Positions 16,598-25,088 of a stretch of 64,000 nucleotides of DNA are shown here, piece after piece (positions within the stretch are counted from its first letter, which is position 1; the number at the start of each line of letters is the position of its first letter). The notes under the pieces are model-generated. The model did no database searches. It saw only the letters and a program-made list of their open reading frames with translations, and was not told the origin of the DNA. The position numbers were made by a program, and so were the translations under genes. The DNA lies in assembly GCF_049999945.1 (NCBI RefSeq), contig NZ_JBLYUB010000006.1, positions 253,884 to 317,883 on the forward strand. The letters run 5' to 3'. The DNA comes from Planosporangium spinosum (GTDB taxonomy: Bacteria; Actinomycetota; Actinomycetes; Mycobacteriales; Micromonosporaceae).

Positions 16598-18270
16598 ACC
16601 GCCTCCTTCTCGCGGCCGAGTCGGGCAGCAACGCCCGTGGCCTCACGATCACGCTCTTCGTGATCTTCGTGCTGATCACCCTGGGCATCACGGTCTGGGC
16701 CAGCCGCCAGACCCGCAGCGCGGCCGACTTCTACGCCGGCGGCCGCTCGTTCAGCGGCTTCCAGAACGGCATGGCGATCGGCGGCGACTACATGTCGGCG
16801 GCCAGCTTCCTCGGCATCGCCGGCATCATCGCGCTCAGCGGCTACGACGGCTTCCTGTACTCGATCGGCTTCCTGGTCGCGTGGCTGGTCGCGCTGCTGC
16901 TCGTCGCGGAGCTGCTGCGGAACTCCGGCAAGTACACGATGGCCGACGTACTGGCATTCCGGATGCGGCAGCGACCGGTCCGGACCGCCGCTGCGGTCTC
17001 CACGATCACTGTGTCGATCTTCTACCTGCTCGCGCAGATGGTCGGCGCCGGCGCGCTGGTCTCCCTGCTGCTGGGTATCAAGCCCGGCCAGACCTTCCTG
17101 GGCATGGACGCCGACACGGCCAAGGTCGCCACGATCGTCTTCGTCGGTGTACTGATGATCGTGTACGTGGTCGTCGGTGGCATGAAGGGCACCACGTACG
17201 TCCAGATCGTCAAGGCGTTCATGCTGATGCTGGGTGCGCTGCTGATGACCCTGCTGGTGCTCGCCGCGTACAAGTTCAACCTTTCCAGCCTGCTCGGCGA
17301 GGCGGCCGCCAAGTCCGGCAAGGGCGCCGCGTTCCTGGAGCCGGGTCTGCGGTACGGCAAGGAGGTCCCCGGCGACGCCGCGCAGACCTTCTACAACAAG
17401 ATGGACCTGCTCTCGCTCGGCATCGCACTGGTGCTCGGCACGGCGGGCCTGCCGCACATCCTGACCCGCTTCTACACCGTGCCCAACGCCCGGGCCGCCC
17501 GCAAGAGCGTGCTGTGGGCGATCGGGCTGATCGGCGCGTTCTACCTGATGACCCTCGCGCTGGGCTTCGGCGCGGCGGCGCTGGTCGGCGGCAAGGCGAT
17601 CACCACTCAGGACAAGGCCGGCAACACCGCGGCCCCGCAGCTCGCCCAGGTCCTCGGCGAGAAGTACCTCGGGGGTGCCACCGGCGGTTCGGTGATGCTC
17701 GCGGTCATCGCGGCGGTCGCGTTCGCCACGATCCTCGCGGTGGTGGCCGGCCTGACGCTGGCGTCGTCGTCGTCGCTCGCGCACGACTTCTACGCCAACG
17801 TGCTCAAGAACGGGCAGACGTCGGAGCGCCAGGAGGTGCAGGTCGCGCGGATCTCGGCGCTCATCATCGGCGCGGTGTCGATCGGACTGTCGATCTACGC
17901 GCAGAGTCTGAACGTCGCGTTCCTGGTGGCGCTGGCGTTCGCGGTCGCCGCCTCGGGCAACCTGCCGGCGATCCTGTACTCGCTGTTCTGGAAGCGGTTC
18001 ACCACGACGGGCGCCACGGCGGCGATCTACGGCGGGTTGCTCTCCGCCGTGGTGCTGGTGTTCTTCTCGCCCGTGGTCTCCGGCTCGCCGACGGCGATGT
18101 TCCCGCACAACGACTGGCACTGGTTCCCGCTGTCCAACCCGGGACTCATCTCGATTCCGGTCGGGTTCCTGTGCGGCTGGCTCGGCACCGTGCTGTCGCG
18201 GGAGCCGGCCGACGCGGCGAAGTACGCGGAGATGGAGGTCCGGTCGCTCACCGGAGCGGGTGCGCACTGA
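16594..18270 (+). CDS. actP: ActP-type cation/acetate symporter
   Basis: A 558-residue sodium:solute symporter importing acetate or related short monocarboxylates. Diagnostic stretches are RSAADFYAGGRSFSGFQNGM, IGGDYMSAASFLGIAGIIAL, VVVGGMKGTTYVQIVKAFML, VLGTAGLPHILTRFYTVPNA and AFAVAASGNLPAILYSLFWK. The order and spacing of the 13 predicted helices match ActP/MctC. The GTG start overlaps the DUF485 stop. The paralogous pair at 10209-12307 suggests two carboxylate uptake systems, and the LytS/LytTR pair at 3520 is a plausible but unproven regulator. Confidence 0.88.
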   Translation: MNRLLLAAESGSNARGLTITLFVIFVLITLGITVWASRQTRSAADFYAGGRSFSGFQNGMAIGGDYMSAASFLGIAGIIALSGYDGFLYSIGFLVAWLVALLLVAELLRNSGKYTMADVLAFRMRQRPVRTAAAVSTITVSIFYLLAQMVGAGALVSLLLGIKPGQTFLGMDADTAKVATIVFVGVLMIVYVVVGGMKGTTYVQIVKAFMLMLGALLMTLLVLAAYKFNLSSLLGEAAAKSGKGAAFLEPGLRYGKEVPGDAAQTFYNKMDLLSLGIALVLGTAGLPHILTRFYTVPNARAARKSVLWAIGLIGAFYLMTLALGFGAAALVGGKAITTQDKAGNTAAPQLAQVLGEKYLGGATGGSVMLAVIAAVAFATILAVVAGLTLASSSSLAHDFYANVLKNGQTSERQEVQVARISALIIGAVSIGLSIYAQSLNVAFLVALAFAVAASGNLPAILYSLFWKRFTTTGATAAIYGGLLSAVVLVFFSPVVSGSPTAMFPHNDWHWFPLSNPGLISIPVGFLCGWLGTVLSREPADAAKYAEMEVRSLTGAGAH

Positions 18271-18295
18271 TCGTCACGTAAAGTAGTGGTTCGAT

Positions 18296-18329
18296 GGCGC
18301 GGGGCGGGTCGGATGATCCGCCCCGCGCC
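18296..18329 (+). terminator. Strong GC hairpin after actP
   Basis: GGCGCGGGGCGG (18296-18307) and CCGCCCCGCGCC (18318-18329) form a perfect 12-bp stem with a 10-nt loop, 25 bp after the actP stop. It lacks a T tract, as is usual for actinobacterial intrinsic terminators. Confidence 0.75.
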
Positions 18330-18365
18330 GCGTCTGCGCGGCCGGTTCAGCGTAGGCTCTCCGGC

Positions 18366-19340
18366 ATGACGGATGCGCGACAGTACGGACAAGATCATCG
18401 GATCCTCGTCACCGGGGGCGCCGGATTCGTGCCGTCACACCTGGTGGACGCGCTGCTGGCGCGGGGCGCGACGGTCGTCGCGGTCGACAACTTCGTCACC
18501 GGAAGCAAGGACAACGTCGCCCACCTTGCCGACCACCCCCGCTTCACGCTGATCGAGGCGGACGTCACCGAGCCGCTGCCGGCCGACGCCGGGGCGCTCG
18601 CCAGCCGGTTCGACGCGATCATGCACTTCGCGTCACCGGCGAGCCCGACCGACTTCGCCCAGATCCCGATCGAGATCCTGCGGGTCGGCTCGGTCGCGAC
18701 CCTGAACCTGCTCGAGCGCGCGGTGGCCGACGGTGCCCGCTTCGTCATGGCGTCCACTTCGGAGGCCTACGGCGATCCGCTCGTGCACCCCCAGCCTGAG
18801 ACCTACTGGGGCAACGTCAACCCGATCGGCGTGCGCAGCGTGTACGACGAGGCCAAGCGCTTCTCCGAGGCGGCCACCATGGCCTACCACCGCCGCCACG
18901 GCCTCAGCGTCGGCATCGTGCGCATCTTCAACACGTACGGCCCGCGGATGCGCCCCGACGACGGCCGTGCGATCCCCACGTTCATCTCGCAGGCGCTGCG
19001 CGGGGAGCCGATCACCGTGCACGGTACCGGCGCGCAGACCCGTTCGGTCTGCTACGTCGACGACCTCGTCCGGGGCATCGTCGCGCTGCTCGACTCGGGT
19101 GAGACCGGGCCGGTCAACGTCGGCACGGAGCACGAGATGACGATGCGCGAGCTGGCCGAGACGATCGTCCGGCTGACCGGGAGCGCGTCGGAGGTCACGT
19201 ACGTGCCGCGCCCCGCGGACGACCCGGAGAAGCGCCGGCCGGACCTGACCCGGGCCCGCACGCTCCTGGGGTACGAGCCGACCGTCGGTCCCGAGGACGG
19301 GCTGCGGCGCACTATCGACTACTTCACCGGTCGCGGCTGA
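18366..19340 (+). CDS. NAD-dependent UDP-sugar epimerase/dehydratase (UDP-glucuronate decarboxylase-like)
   Basis: A 324-residue extended short-chain dehydrogenase. The NAD-binding loop is TGGAGFVPSHLVDAL, with Pro replacing the usual last Gly of GxxGxxG. Catalytic residues are visible in MASTSEAYGDP (Ser/Thr) and VYDEAKRFSEA (YxxxK). RIFNTYGPRMRPDDGRAIPTFI and TRSVCYVDDLVRGIV are typical of UDP-glucuronate decarboxylase / dTDP-glucose dehydratase relatives, so it probably makes or modifies a nucleotide sugar for surface glycans. ATG 18366 is preceded by TAGGCT 7 nt upstream (leaderless type). Exact substrate is uncertain. Confidence 0.8.
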   Translation: MTDARQYGQDHRILVTGGAGFVPSHLVDALLARGATVVAVDNFVTGSKDNVAHLADHPRFTLIEADVTEPLPADAGALASRFDAIMHFASPASPTDFAQIPIEILRVGSVATLNLLERAVADGARFVMASTSEAYGDPLVHPQPETYWGNVNPIGVRSVYDEAKRFSEAATMAYHRRHGLSVGIVRIFNTYGPRMRPDDGRAIPTFISQALRGEPITVHGTGAQTRSVCYVDDLVRGIVALLDSGETGPVNVGTEHEMTMRELAETIVRLTGSASEVTYVPRPADDPEKRRPDLTRARTLLGYEPTVGPEDGLRRTIDYFTGRG

Positions 19341-19437
19341 CCCGCGGCCTCACCGGGCGCGGGTAGCGGGCCCGGTTCCTGGTCACCATCGGTATCGGCC
19401 TGCGCGCGTACTGGCGTGGGCTACGTAGGCTGGTGCC

Positions 19438-20655
19438 ATGTCCTCCCCGACCCCCCGCCGTGGCAGTTCCAGCGGCCGGGCCTCGGTACCCAGCGGTCCT
19501 TCCGCGTACCGCGGCTCCGGCCGGGCTCAGATCCCTCCCCGTGCCGTGGGCCACGGCGCCGTTCCACCGCAGTACCGGGACGGCCGCCCGCCGCAGGACC
19601 CCGGTGGCCGCCCGCCGCAGGGCCCTGGCGGCACGCCGTACCGGCGCCGGATCCGTCCCCGCTGGGGGCGGATCGCGCTCGTGCTGGCGCTCGCGCTGCT
19701 CCTGCTGGCGGGGCTGGGCGCGGGTGGCGCGTTCCTGTACTACCGCAACCTCGACTCCGGTCTCCAGCGCACCGACGCGTTCTCGAAGATCTCCGGGGAT
19801 CGGCCGACCAGTTCTGTCGCCGGTGCGCAGAACATCCTGCTGCTCGGCAGTGACTCGCGGGACCCGGACAACAAGGCCAAGCCGGGGCAGTGGCGTACCG
19901 ACACCATCATTCTGCTGCACGTCGACGCCGCTCACCAGAAGGCGTACCTCATCTCGCTACCGCGTGACCTGTACGTCCACATCCCGAAGAGTCCGACCAA
20001 CCCGGACTTCGGCGACACCAACGCCAAGATCAATGCGGCGTTCGCGTGGGGCGGCGTACCGCTGGCGGTGCAGACCCTGGAGAACTACAGCGGCGTACAC
20101 ATCGACCACGTGGTACTGGTCGACTTCGGCGGCTTCCAGCAGGTCACGGATGCGCTCGGTGGGGTCGACATGAATATCGAGCAGGACATCACCTCGATCC
20201 ACAAGCCGAACCGGAAGTTCACGAAGGGAATGCAGCACCTCGACGGCGCCGCTGCGCTCGACTACGTGCGTCAGCGGTACCAGTTCCCCGACGGCGACTT
20301 CGCCCGGATGCGCCATCAGCAGGAGTTCATGAAGGCGCTGCTGGACAAGGCGACCAGTACCGGCACGATGAGTAACCCGTTGAAGCTGAACGCATTCCTG
20401 AAGTCGGTGACGAACGCGATGACGGTCGACAACGACTTCTCCCTCGCCAGTACCGCCTGGGCGTTCCACAACATGACCAGCGCGGACCTGACGTTCATGA
20501 CCAGCCCGAACCTCGGCTCGGACACGGTCAACGGCGAGAGCGTGGTCGTCTCCGACAAGCCGCGGGCGCTGTCGCTGTACAAGGCCGTGGCCGAGGACAC
20601 GGTGGCCGAATGGGTGGCGCAGAATGGCACCTCGGCGGCGAAGCCTGGCCGTTGA
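19438..20655 (+). CDS. LCP (LytR-CpsA-Psr) family cell-wall glycopolymer ligase, copy 1
   Basis: A 405-residue membrane-anchored LCP phosphotransferase that attaches anionic or arabinogalactan-type glycopolymers to peptidoglycan. An 80-residue Pro/Arg/Gly-rich cytoplasmic tail precedes one transmembrane helix (about 80-103). The extracytoplasmic LCP domain shows NILLLGSDSR, RTDTIILLHVDAAHQKAYLI, SLPRDLYVHIP, KINAAFAWGG, DHVVLVDFGGFQQVTDALGGVDM and ALDYVRQRYQFPDGDFARMRHQQ, including the Asp and Arg residues that bind polyprenyl pyrophosphate. TAGGCT lies 6 nt before ATG 19438. It is the first of three paralogues in a row. Confidence 0.92.
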   Translation: MSSPTPRRGSSSGRASVPSGPSAYRGSGRAQIPPRAVGHGAVPPQYRDGRPPQDPGGRPPQGPGGTPYRRRIRPRWGRIALVLALALLLLAGLGAGGAFLYYRNLDSGLQRTDAFSKISGDRPTSSVAGAQNILLLGSDSRDPDNKAKPGQWRTDTIILLHVDAAHQKAYLISLPRDLYVHIPKSPTNPDFGDTNAKINAAFAWGGVPLAVQTLENYSGVHIDHVVLVDFGGFQQVTDALGGVDMNIEQDITSIHKPNRKFTKGMQHLDGAAALDYVRQRYQFPDGDFARMRHQQEFMKALLDKATSTGTMSNPLKLNAFLKSVTNAMTVDNDFSLASTAWAFHNMTSADLTFMTSPNLGSDTVNGESVVVSDKPRALSLYKAVAEDTVAEWVAQNGTSAAKPGR

Positions 20656-20695
20656 GCTGAATCAAAGCCGAATACGTTGAGTTGAGCCGATACCG

Positions 20696-20731
20696 AAAGG
20701 GGCATCTCCGCGAGTGCGGAGATGCCCCTTT
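20696..20731 (+). terminator. Intrinsic terminator after LCP copy 1
   Basis: AAAGGGGCATCTCCGC (20696-20711) and GCGGAGATGCCCCTTT (20716-20731) form a perfect 16-bp stem around the loop GAGT, ending in a short T run. It is one of the clearest rho-independent terminators in the window. Confidence 0.9.
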
Positions 20732-20844
20732 CGCCTTTGATATGCGTATTGATGCCGCCTTCGATGCGTCGCGGAAACCGCCGACGACCCGTACAGTCAC
20801 ATAGGCCAAGATCGCTACCCTCAGTTCGCCGCGCGGGAGACCGG

Positions 20845-22152
20845 ATGCAGCAGACCACGCCTCGGGGGTCGTCGACGACCTACGGTCGGCCCATGGGGCC
20901 GCCGGCGCCGACCGGCGAGGTCCCGTCCCGGCCGCTCGCGCCGCCCGCTGCAGCCGCGCCGGTCGTACCTCCGCCGGCCGCCCGGGCCGTGTCGCCGGCG
21001 GTGCCCGCGCCGGCCGCGGTGCCCGCGCCGCCCTCCCCACCGGCCACGCCCGGTGCGCCGCGCAAGGGTCGCCGGGCCGGTGGTCCGCTGTGGGCCCGGC
21101 TCCTGGTGGTCGTGGGAACGCTCATCATGCTGGCGAGCGGCGGCACGATCGTCGGTGTCAAGGTTCTCGTCGGCCGGGCGGGCAGCGCGATCCAGCAGGG
21201 CAACCTGCTCGGTGACGCGGGTGCCACCCACGTCTCGATCGACGGGCCGCTGAACATCCTCCTGGTCGGTATCGACCAGCGTCCGAACAGTACGGACCTG
21301 ATCCGGTCGGACTCGATCATCATCGCCCACGTCAACGCCGCGCACGACCAGGCGTTCCTGGTGTCGATCCCGCGCGACCTGGTGGTGACGATCCCCGCGT
21401 ACGACAAGACCGGCTACCGGGGCGGCCGGGAGAAGATCAACGCCGCGTTCGCGTTCGGCAGTCAGGGCAAGGGTGGCCGCGAGGGCGGGTTCGAACTGCT
21501 GGCGCTGACCATCCAGAAGAACATCGCGCCGGGGCTCACGTTCCACGGCGGCGCCATCGTCGACTTCGGTGGCTTCCAGGCCCTCGTCGACGTGCTCGGT
21601 GGCGTGGACATGTGCATCGACCAGCGGGTCGTCTCCCACCACATCGGTTTCGACCGGAAGGGCAACTTCCTGTCGCCGAGCAAGGGCGGCAAGGCGGTCG
21701 TGTACGAGAAGGGCTGTCAGCGGATGGAGCCCTGGCAGGCGCTGGACTATGCCCGCCAGCGGTACGGCTTGGAGAACGGCGACTACGACCGCCAGCGCCA
21801 CCAGCAGCAGTTCCTCAAGGCCATGCTCAAGGAGGCGCAGAAGCAGGGCGTGGCGACCAATCCGGTCAAGCTCGTCAAGATGATGGATGCCGCGGGGAAG
21901 GCGTTCACCGTCGACCGGCACGGCATCGCCCTGGAGGACTGGCTGTTCACCGTGCGCAACGTGATCACCAGTGAGCCGGTAATGATCAAGACCAATGCCG
22001 GCCGGACCAATACGGTCCAGCTGGGCAACGAAGAGGCCGAGGAGTTGACACCGGAGAGCGTCCAGCTGTTCCGGGCGCTGGCCGACGACACGCTCGACCG
22101 GTTCGTCGTGGACAACCCCACCTTCGTCTCCACGGACGGATTCACGGGTTGA
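20845..22152 (+). CDS. LCP family cell-wall glycopolymer ligase, copy 2
   Basis: A 435-residue LCP protein. The first 75 residues are Pro/Ala-rich and cytoplasmic, then comes a helix (about 82-108). The catalytic domain shows NILLVGIDQRP, RSDSIIIAHVNAAHDQAFLVS, IPRDLVVTIPAYD, EKINAAFAFGSQGKGGREGG, VDFGGFQALVDVLGGVDMCID and WQALDYARQRYGLENGDYDRQR. GGGAGA lies 6 nt before ATG 20845, which is preferred over upstream in-frame starts. It is separated from copy 1 by a strong terminator and therefore has its own promoter; TACCCT at about 20815 is a possible -10. Confidence 0.9.
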   Translation: MQQTTPRGSSTTYGRPMGPPAPTGEVPSRPLAPPAAAAPVVPPPAARAVSPAVPAPAAVPAPPSPPATPGAPRKGRRAGGPLWARLLVVVGTLIMLASGGTIVGVKVLVGRAGSAIQQGNLLGDAGATHVSIDGPLNILLVGIDQRPNSTDLIRSDSIIIAHVNAAHDQAFLVSIPRDLVVTIPAYDKTGYRGGREKINAAFAFGSQGKGGREGGFELLALTIQKNIAPGLTFHGGAIVDFGGFQALVDVLGGVDMCIDQRVVSHHIGFDRKGNFLSPSKGGKAVVYEKGCQRMEPWQALDYARQRYGLENGDYDRQRHQQQFLKAMLKEAQKQGVATNPVKLVKMMDAAGKAFTVDRHGIALEDWLFTVRNVITSEPVMIKTNAGRTNTVQLGNEEAEELTPESVQLFRALADDTLDRFVVDNPTFVSTDGFTG

Positions 22153-22402
22153 CGTTCATGGCCAGGATTTACGGATTGACGTCCCCGGTCGCGGGCCCGC
22201 GAACGGATCTTTCGGGCCCGGGACCGTGGTAGGGGTGTCGTAAACTGGCAGCCATTCCCGCCGGTCGGCTACATCAACATGGGCCGATGCGGGTCAAGCA
22301 TCGGCACGGGGAGTCGCGACGCCCACCGCACCTGAAACCAGTCATCCGGCTACCGGACGCGCGTCCGGCCAGCCGGAGGCGCCGGCGACCGAGTCGAACG
22401 CC

Positions 22403-22639
22403 GTCGACGCCGAGTTAACCGACCGCGCCGACCGGGTCGACGCCGAGTTAACCGACCGCGCCGACCGGGTCGACGAGAGCGGATCCGCCGGTACGGCCGG
22501 GGCCGCCGGTCAGTCCGAGTCCACCGGCGCGGCCGGGGCCGCCGGTCAATCCGAGTCCACCGGCGCGGCCGAGCCCGCCGGTCAGTCCGAGTCCACCGGC
22601 GCGGCCGAGCCCGCCGGTCAGTCCGAGCCCGCCGACCCG
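22403..22639 (+). repeat. In-frame tandem repeats (2 x 33 bp, then 4 x 36 bp)
   Basis: Two identical 33-bp units at 22403-22435 and 22436-22468 are followed after 27 bp by four near-identical 36-bp units at 22496, 22532, 22568 and 22604. Both periods are multiples of three, and in the frame of the downstream LCP gene they encode VDAELTDRADR twice and a 12-residue AGQSESTGAA-type unit four times. No spacers are present, so this is not a CRISPR array. It encodes a flexible, acidic N-terminal extension if translated. Confidence 0.9.
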
Positions 22640-22696
22640 GCGCCGCCCGCCGCCGCCCGCCCCTTCCGTCCGGGCAAGCTGCCCGGACGGGACCCG

Positions 22697-23770
22697 GTGT
22701 GGGCGCGGCTGCTCGTCCTGCTCGGCGTGCTCCTGGTGGTCACCGCCGGTGCCACCGTCACCACGACCGAGGTGCTGACCCACCGGTACGACGCCGCCGT
22801 GAAGAAGGGCACGCTGATCGCGCCGGAGGCCCGGTCCGGCGGGGATCAGCCGCAGGTGCGGCTCACCGGCCCGCTCAACTACCTGCTCATCGGCTCCGAC
22901 GCGCGGGCCGACGACCCGGCGGCCGGCCAGCGCTCCGACACGATCATCATCGTGCACGTCCCGGCCTCCATGGACCGCGCGTACCTGATCTCCGTCCCGC
23001 GCGACCTGCGGGTGCAGATCCCGGCGTTCCCCGCGACGGACTTCCAGGGCAGCCACGAGAAGATCAACGGGGCGTTCGACTACGGCCGGGGTGGTGAGGG
23101 CGGGGTGCAGTTGCTGTCCGCCACCCTCCACGACCTCATCGGCATCCGCTTCGACGGTGCCGCCGTGGTCGACTTCAGCGGTTTCGAGAAGGTCATGACC
23201 CTGCTCGGCGGCGTCGACATGTGCATCGACGAGCGCACCGAGTCCCAGCACATCGGCCACGACAAGGACGGCAACTTCCTGCCCCCGTGGTACGGGCCGG
23301 AGGGCTCGTACCGCAACTACGAGAGCACGCCGGAGGTGTACGAGATCGGCTGCCGGCGCCTGGAGCCGTGGCAGGCGTTGGACTACTCGCGCCAGCGCAA
23401 GAGCATCCCGGACGGCGACTATGGCCGGCAGCGCCACCAGCAGCAGTTGCTGAGAGCGATGCTCGACGAGGCGCGCCGACAGGGCCTGGCGACCAACCCG
23501 CGCAAGCTGGACTCGTTGATCCGTTCGGTCGGATCCTCGCTGACCGTCGACACCGGCGGCGTGGCGCTCGCCGACCTCGGGTACGCGCTGCGCGGCGTCA
23601 ACCCCGGCGAGCTCGTCGGCATCAAGATCCCATCCGAGCCGCAGGACATCGGCGGCATCTCCTACGTGATCGCGCACGAGCAGGAGGCCACCGCGCTGTA
23701 CCAGGCGATCCGCGAGGACAGCCTGGACACGTGGATACAGAACAATCCGACCTGGCTCAACAGCCTCTGA
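22697..23770 (+). CDS. LCP family cell-wall glycopolymer ligase, copy 3 (start uncertain)
   Basis: Third LCP paralogue, with NYLLIGSDARADDP, RSDTIIIVHVPASMDRAYLIS, VPRDLRVQIPAFP, EKINGAFDYG, VDFSGFEKVMTLLGGVDMCIDE and WQALDYSRQRKSIPDGDYGRQR. From GTG 22697 (VWARLLVLLGVLL) the protein has 357 residues and begins directly in its membrane helix. The same frame is open back to 22244 and codes for a Pro/Ala/Glu/Ser-rich extension with tandem repeats like the cytoplasmic tails of copies 1 and 2, but contains no ATG, GTG, TTG or CTG. An ACG at 22319 with GGGGAG 5 nt before it is the best upstream start (483 residues). Confidence 0.85.
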   Translation: MWARLLVLLGVLLVVTAGATVTTTEVLTHRYDAAVKKGTLIAPEARSGGDQPQVRLTGPLNYLLIGSDARADDPAAGQRSDTIIIVHVPASMDRAYLISVPRDLRVQIPAFPATDFQGSHEKINGAFDYGRGGEGGVQLLSATLHDLIGIRFDGAAVVDFSGFEKVMTLLGGVDMCIDERTESQHIGHDKDGNFLPPWYGPEGSYRNYESTPEVYEIGCRRLEPWQALDYSRQRKSIPDGDYGRQRHQQQLLRAMLDEARRQGLATNPRKLDSLIRSVGSSLTVDTGGVALADLGYALRGVNPGELVGIKIPSEPQDIGGISYVIAHEQEATALYQAIREDSLDTWIQNNPTWLNSL

Positions 23771-23829
23771 ATGGTGGATGTACCGGGATGTCAGCGGCCG
23801 GCCGTCCGGGCAGCCTCTAAGCTGGCGGC

Positions 23830-24168
23830 GTGTTTGGGCGTAACCAGGTTCCCGGCGTGACCGCCGCCGACGTGTCGGACGAAGCATTTCTGCTGGATGT
23901 ACGGGAGGACGAGGAGTGGGTCGCGGGCCACGCTCCCGGCGCACACCACGTACCGATGCACACCGTGCCGGCCCGGCTGGACGAGATCCCGGCTGACCGG
24001 GACGTGGTCGTGGTCTGCCGCTCCGGCGGACGGTCGGCACAGGTGACCGCATACCTGGTGGCGATGGGGCGGGACAACGTCCGCAACCTCGACGGTGGCA
24101 TGGCGGCATGGGCGCGGACCGGCCGGCCGATGGTCAGCGAGGACGGCAGCGCACCGCAGGTTGCCTGA
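23830..24168 (+). CDS. Single-domain rhodanese-like sulfurtransferase
   Basis: A 112-residue cytoplasmic rhodanese domain. It shows FLLDVREDEEWVAGHAPGAHHVPM, then the active-site loop VVCRSGGRSAQVTAYL with the catalytic cysteine that carries the persulfide, and NLDGGMAAWARTGRP near the end. Such proteins transfer sulfur from thiosulfate or persulfides to thiol acceptors; the physiological donor here is unknown. TAAGCT lies 6 nt before GTG 23830 without a Shine-Dalgarno, indicating a leaderless message. The GDPD gene begins 1 bp after the stop. Confidence 0.9.
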   Translation: MFGRNQVPGVTAADVSDEAFLLDVREDEEWVAGHAPGAHHVPMHTVPARLDEIPADRDVVVVCRSGGRSAQVTAYLVAMGRDNVRNLDGGMAAWARTGRPMVSEDGSAPQVA

Positions 24169-24169
24169 G

Positions 24170-25066
24170 GTGACCGCGGAACTGCCGTTCCGGCGCCGGA
24201 TCCGACGTGTCCCGCGCGCGGCGCACGGGTCGGTGCGGCGTACCGCACCGACCCGTCCGCTCGTCTTCGCTCACCGTGGCTCGTCGGCCGCCGAGCCCGA
24301 GCACACCCTGGCGGCGTACCTGCGGGCGATCGAGGAGGGCGTCGACGGGCTGGAGTGCGACGTCCGGCTGACCCGGGACGGCCAGCTCGTGTGCGTGCAC
24401 GACCGGCGACTGGAGCGCACCAGCAACGGCCGTGGCCTGGTGAGCACCAGGACGCTGGCCGAACTCAACGAGCTGGACTTCGGTTCCTGGCATCCCGGCC
24501 CCGGAGACGACGACGCCGACCTCGTCTACGACGTCACGGCCGACGGCCGGGCCCGGATCCTCACCCTCGACCGCCTGCTGGCGACCGTCCACGACGCCAA
24601 CCGGCCGATCCGGCTGCTGATCGAGACCAAGCACCCGACCCGGTACGGGCCGGCGGTGGAGGAACAGGTCATCGAGGCGCTGCGCCGGTACGGGCTGGAC
24701 GAGCCACGCGCCGGGCACCCCGTCGAGGTCTCGGTGATGTCGTTCTCCGCGCTCGCCATCCGCCGTACCCGCCGCCTGGCGCCGCGGCTGCCCACGGTGA
24801 TGCTGATGGAGTTGCTGCCGGCGGGGCTGCGCGGGGGTCGGTTGCCGTTCGGCTCCCGCATCGGCGGCCCCGGTGTACGCCTGCTGCGCGCCCACCCAGA
24901 GGTGGCGGTCCGGCTGCACGAGCGTGGCCACCAGGTGTACGTGTGGACCGTCAACGAGGCGGCCGACGTGGACCTGATGGTCGAGCTGGGCATCGACGGC
25001 GTGATCAGCGACCGGCCGGCCTTCGTGCAGCGGCGCCTGGACGAGCTGGGCCTACCGCGGACCTGA
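24170..25066 (+). CDS. Glycerophosphodiester phosphodiesterase family protein
   Basis: A 298-residue GDPD enzyme of TIM-barrel fold that hydrolyses glycerophosphodiesters to glycerol-3-phosphate and an alcohol. The catalytic and metal-binding signature is intact: VFAHRGSSAAEPEHTLAAY, GVDGLECDVRLTRDGQLVCVHD and later IRLLIETKHPTRYG, VYVWTVNEAADVDLM and GIDGVISDRP. No signal peptide is seen, so it is probably cytoplasmic. GTG 24170 immediately follows the rhodanese stop, implying cotranscription. Confidence 0.88.
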   Translation: MTAELPFRRRIRRVPRAAHGSVRRTAPTRPLVFAHRGSSAAEPEHTLAAYLRAIEEGVDGLECDVRLTRDGQLVCVHDRRLERTSNGRGLVSTRTLAELNELDFGSWHPGPGDDDADLVYDVTADGRARILTLDRLLATVHDANRPIRLLIETKHPTRYGPAVEEQVIEALRRYGLDEPRAGHPVEVSVMSFSALAIRRTRRLAPRLPTVMLMELLPAGLRGGRLPFGSRIGGPGVRLLRAHPEVAVRLHERGHQVYVWTVNEAADVDLMVELGIDGVISDRPAFVQRRLDELGLPRT

Positions 25067-25088
25067 CCGGCCCGGCACACTCTGCATC

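Noticed and set aside
22496..22639. 36-bp direct repeats considered as a CRISPR array
   Set aside because: The units are contiguous with no spacers, keep a protein reading frame and lie inside an LCP gene; no cas gene is in the window.
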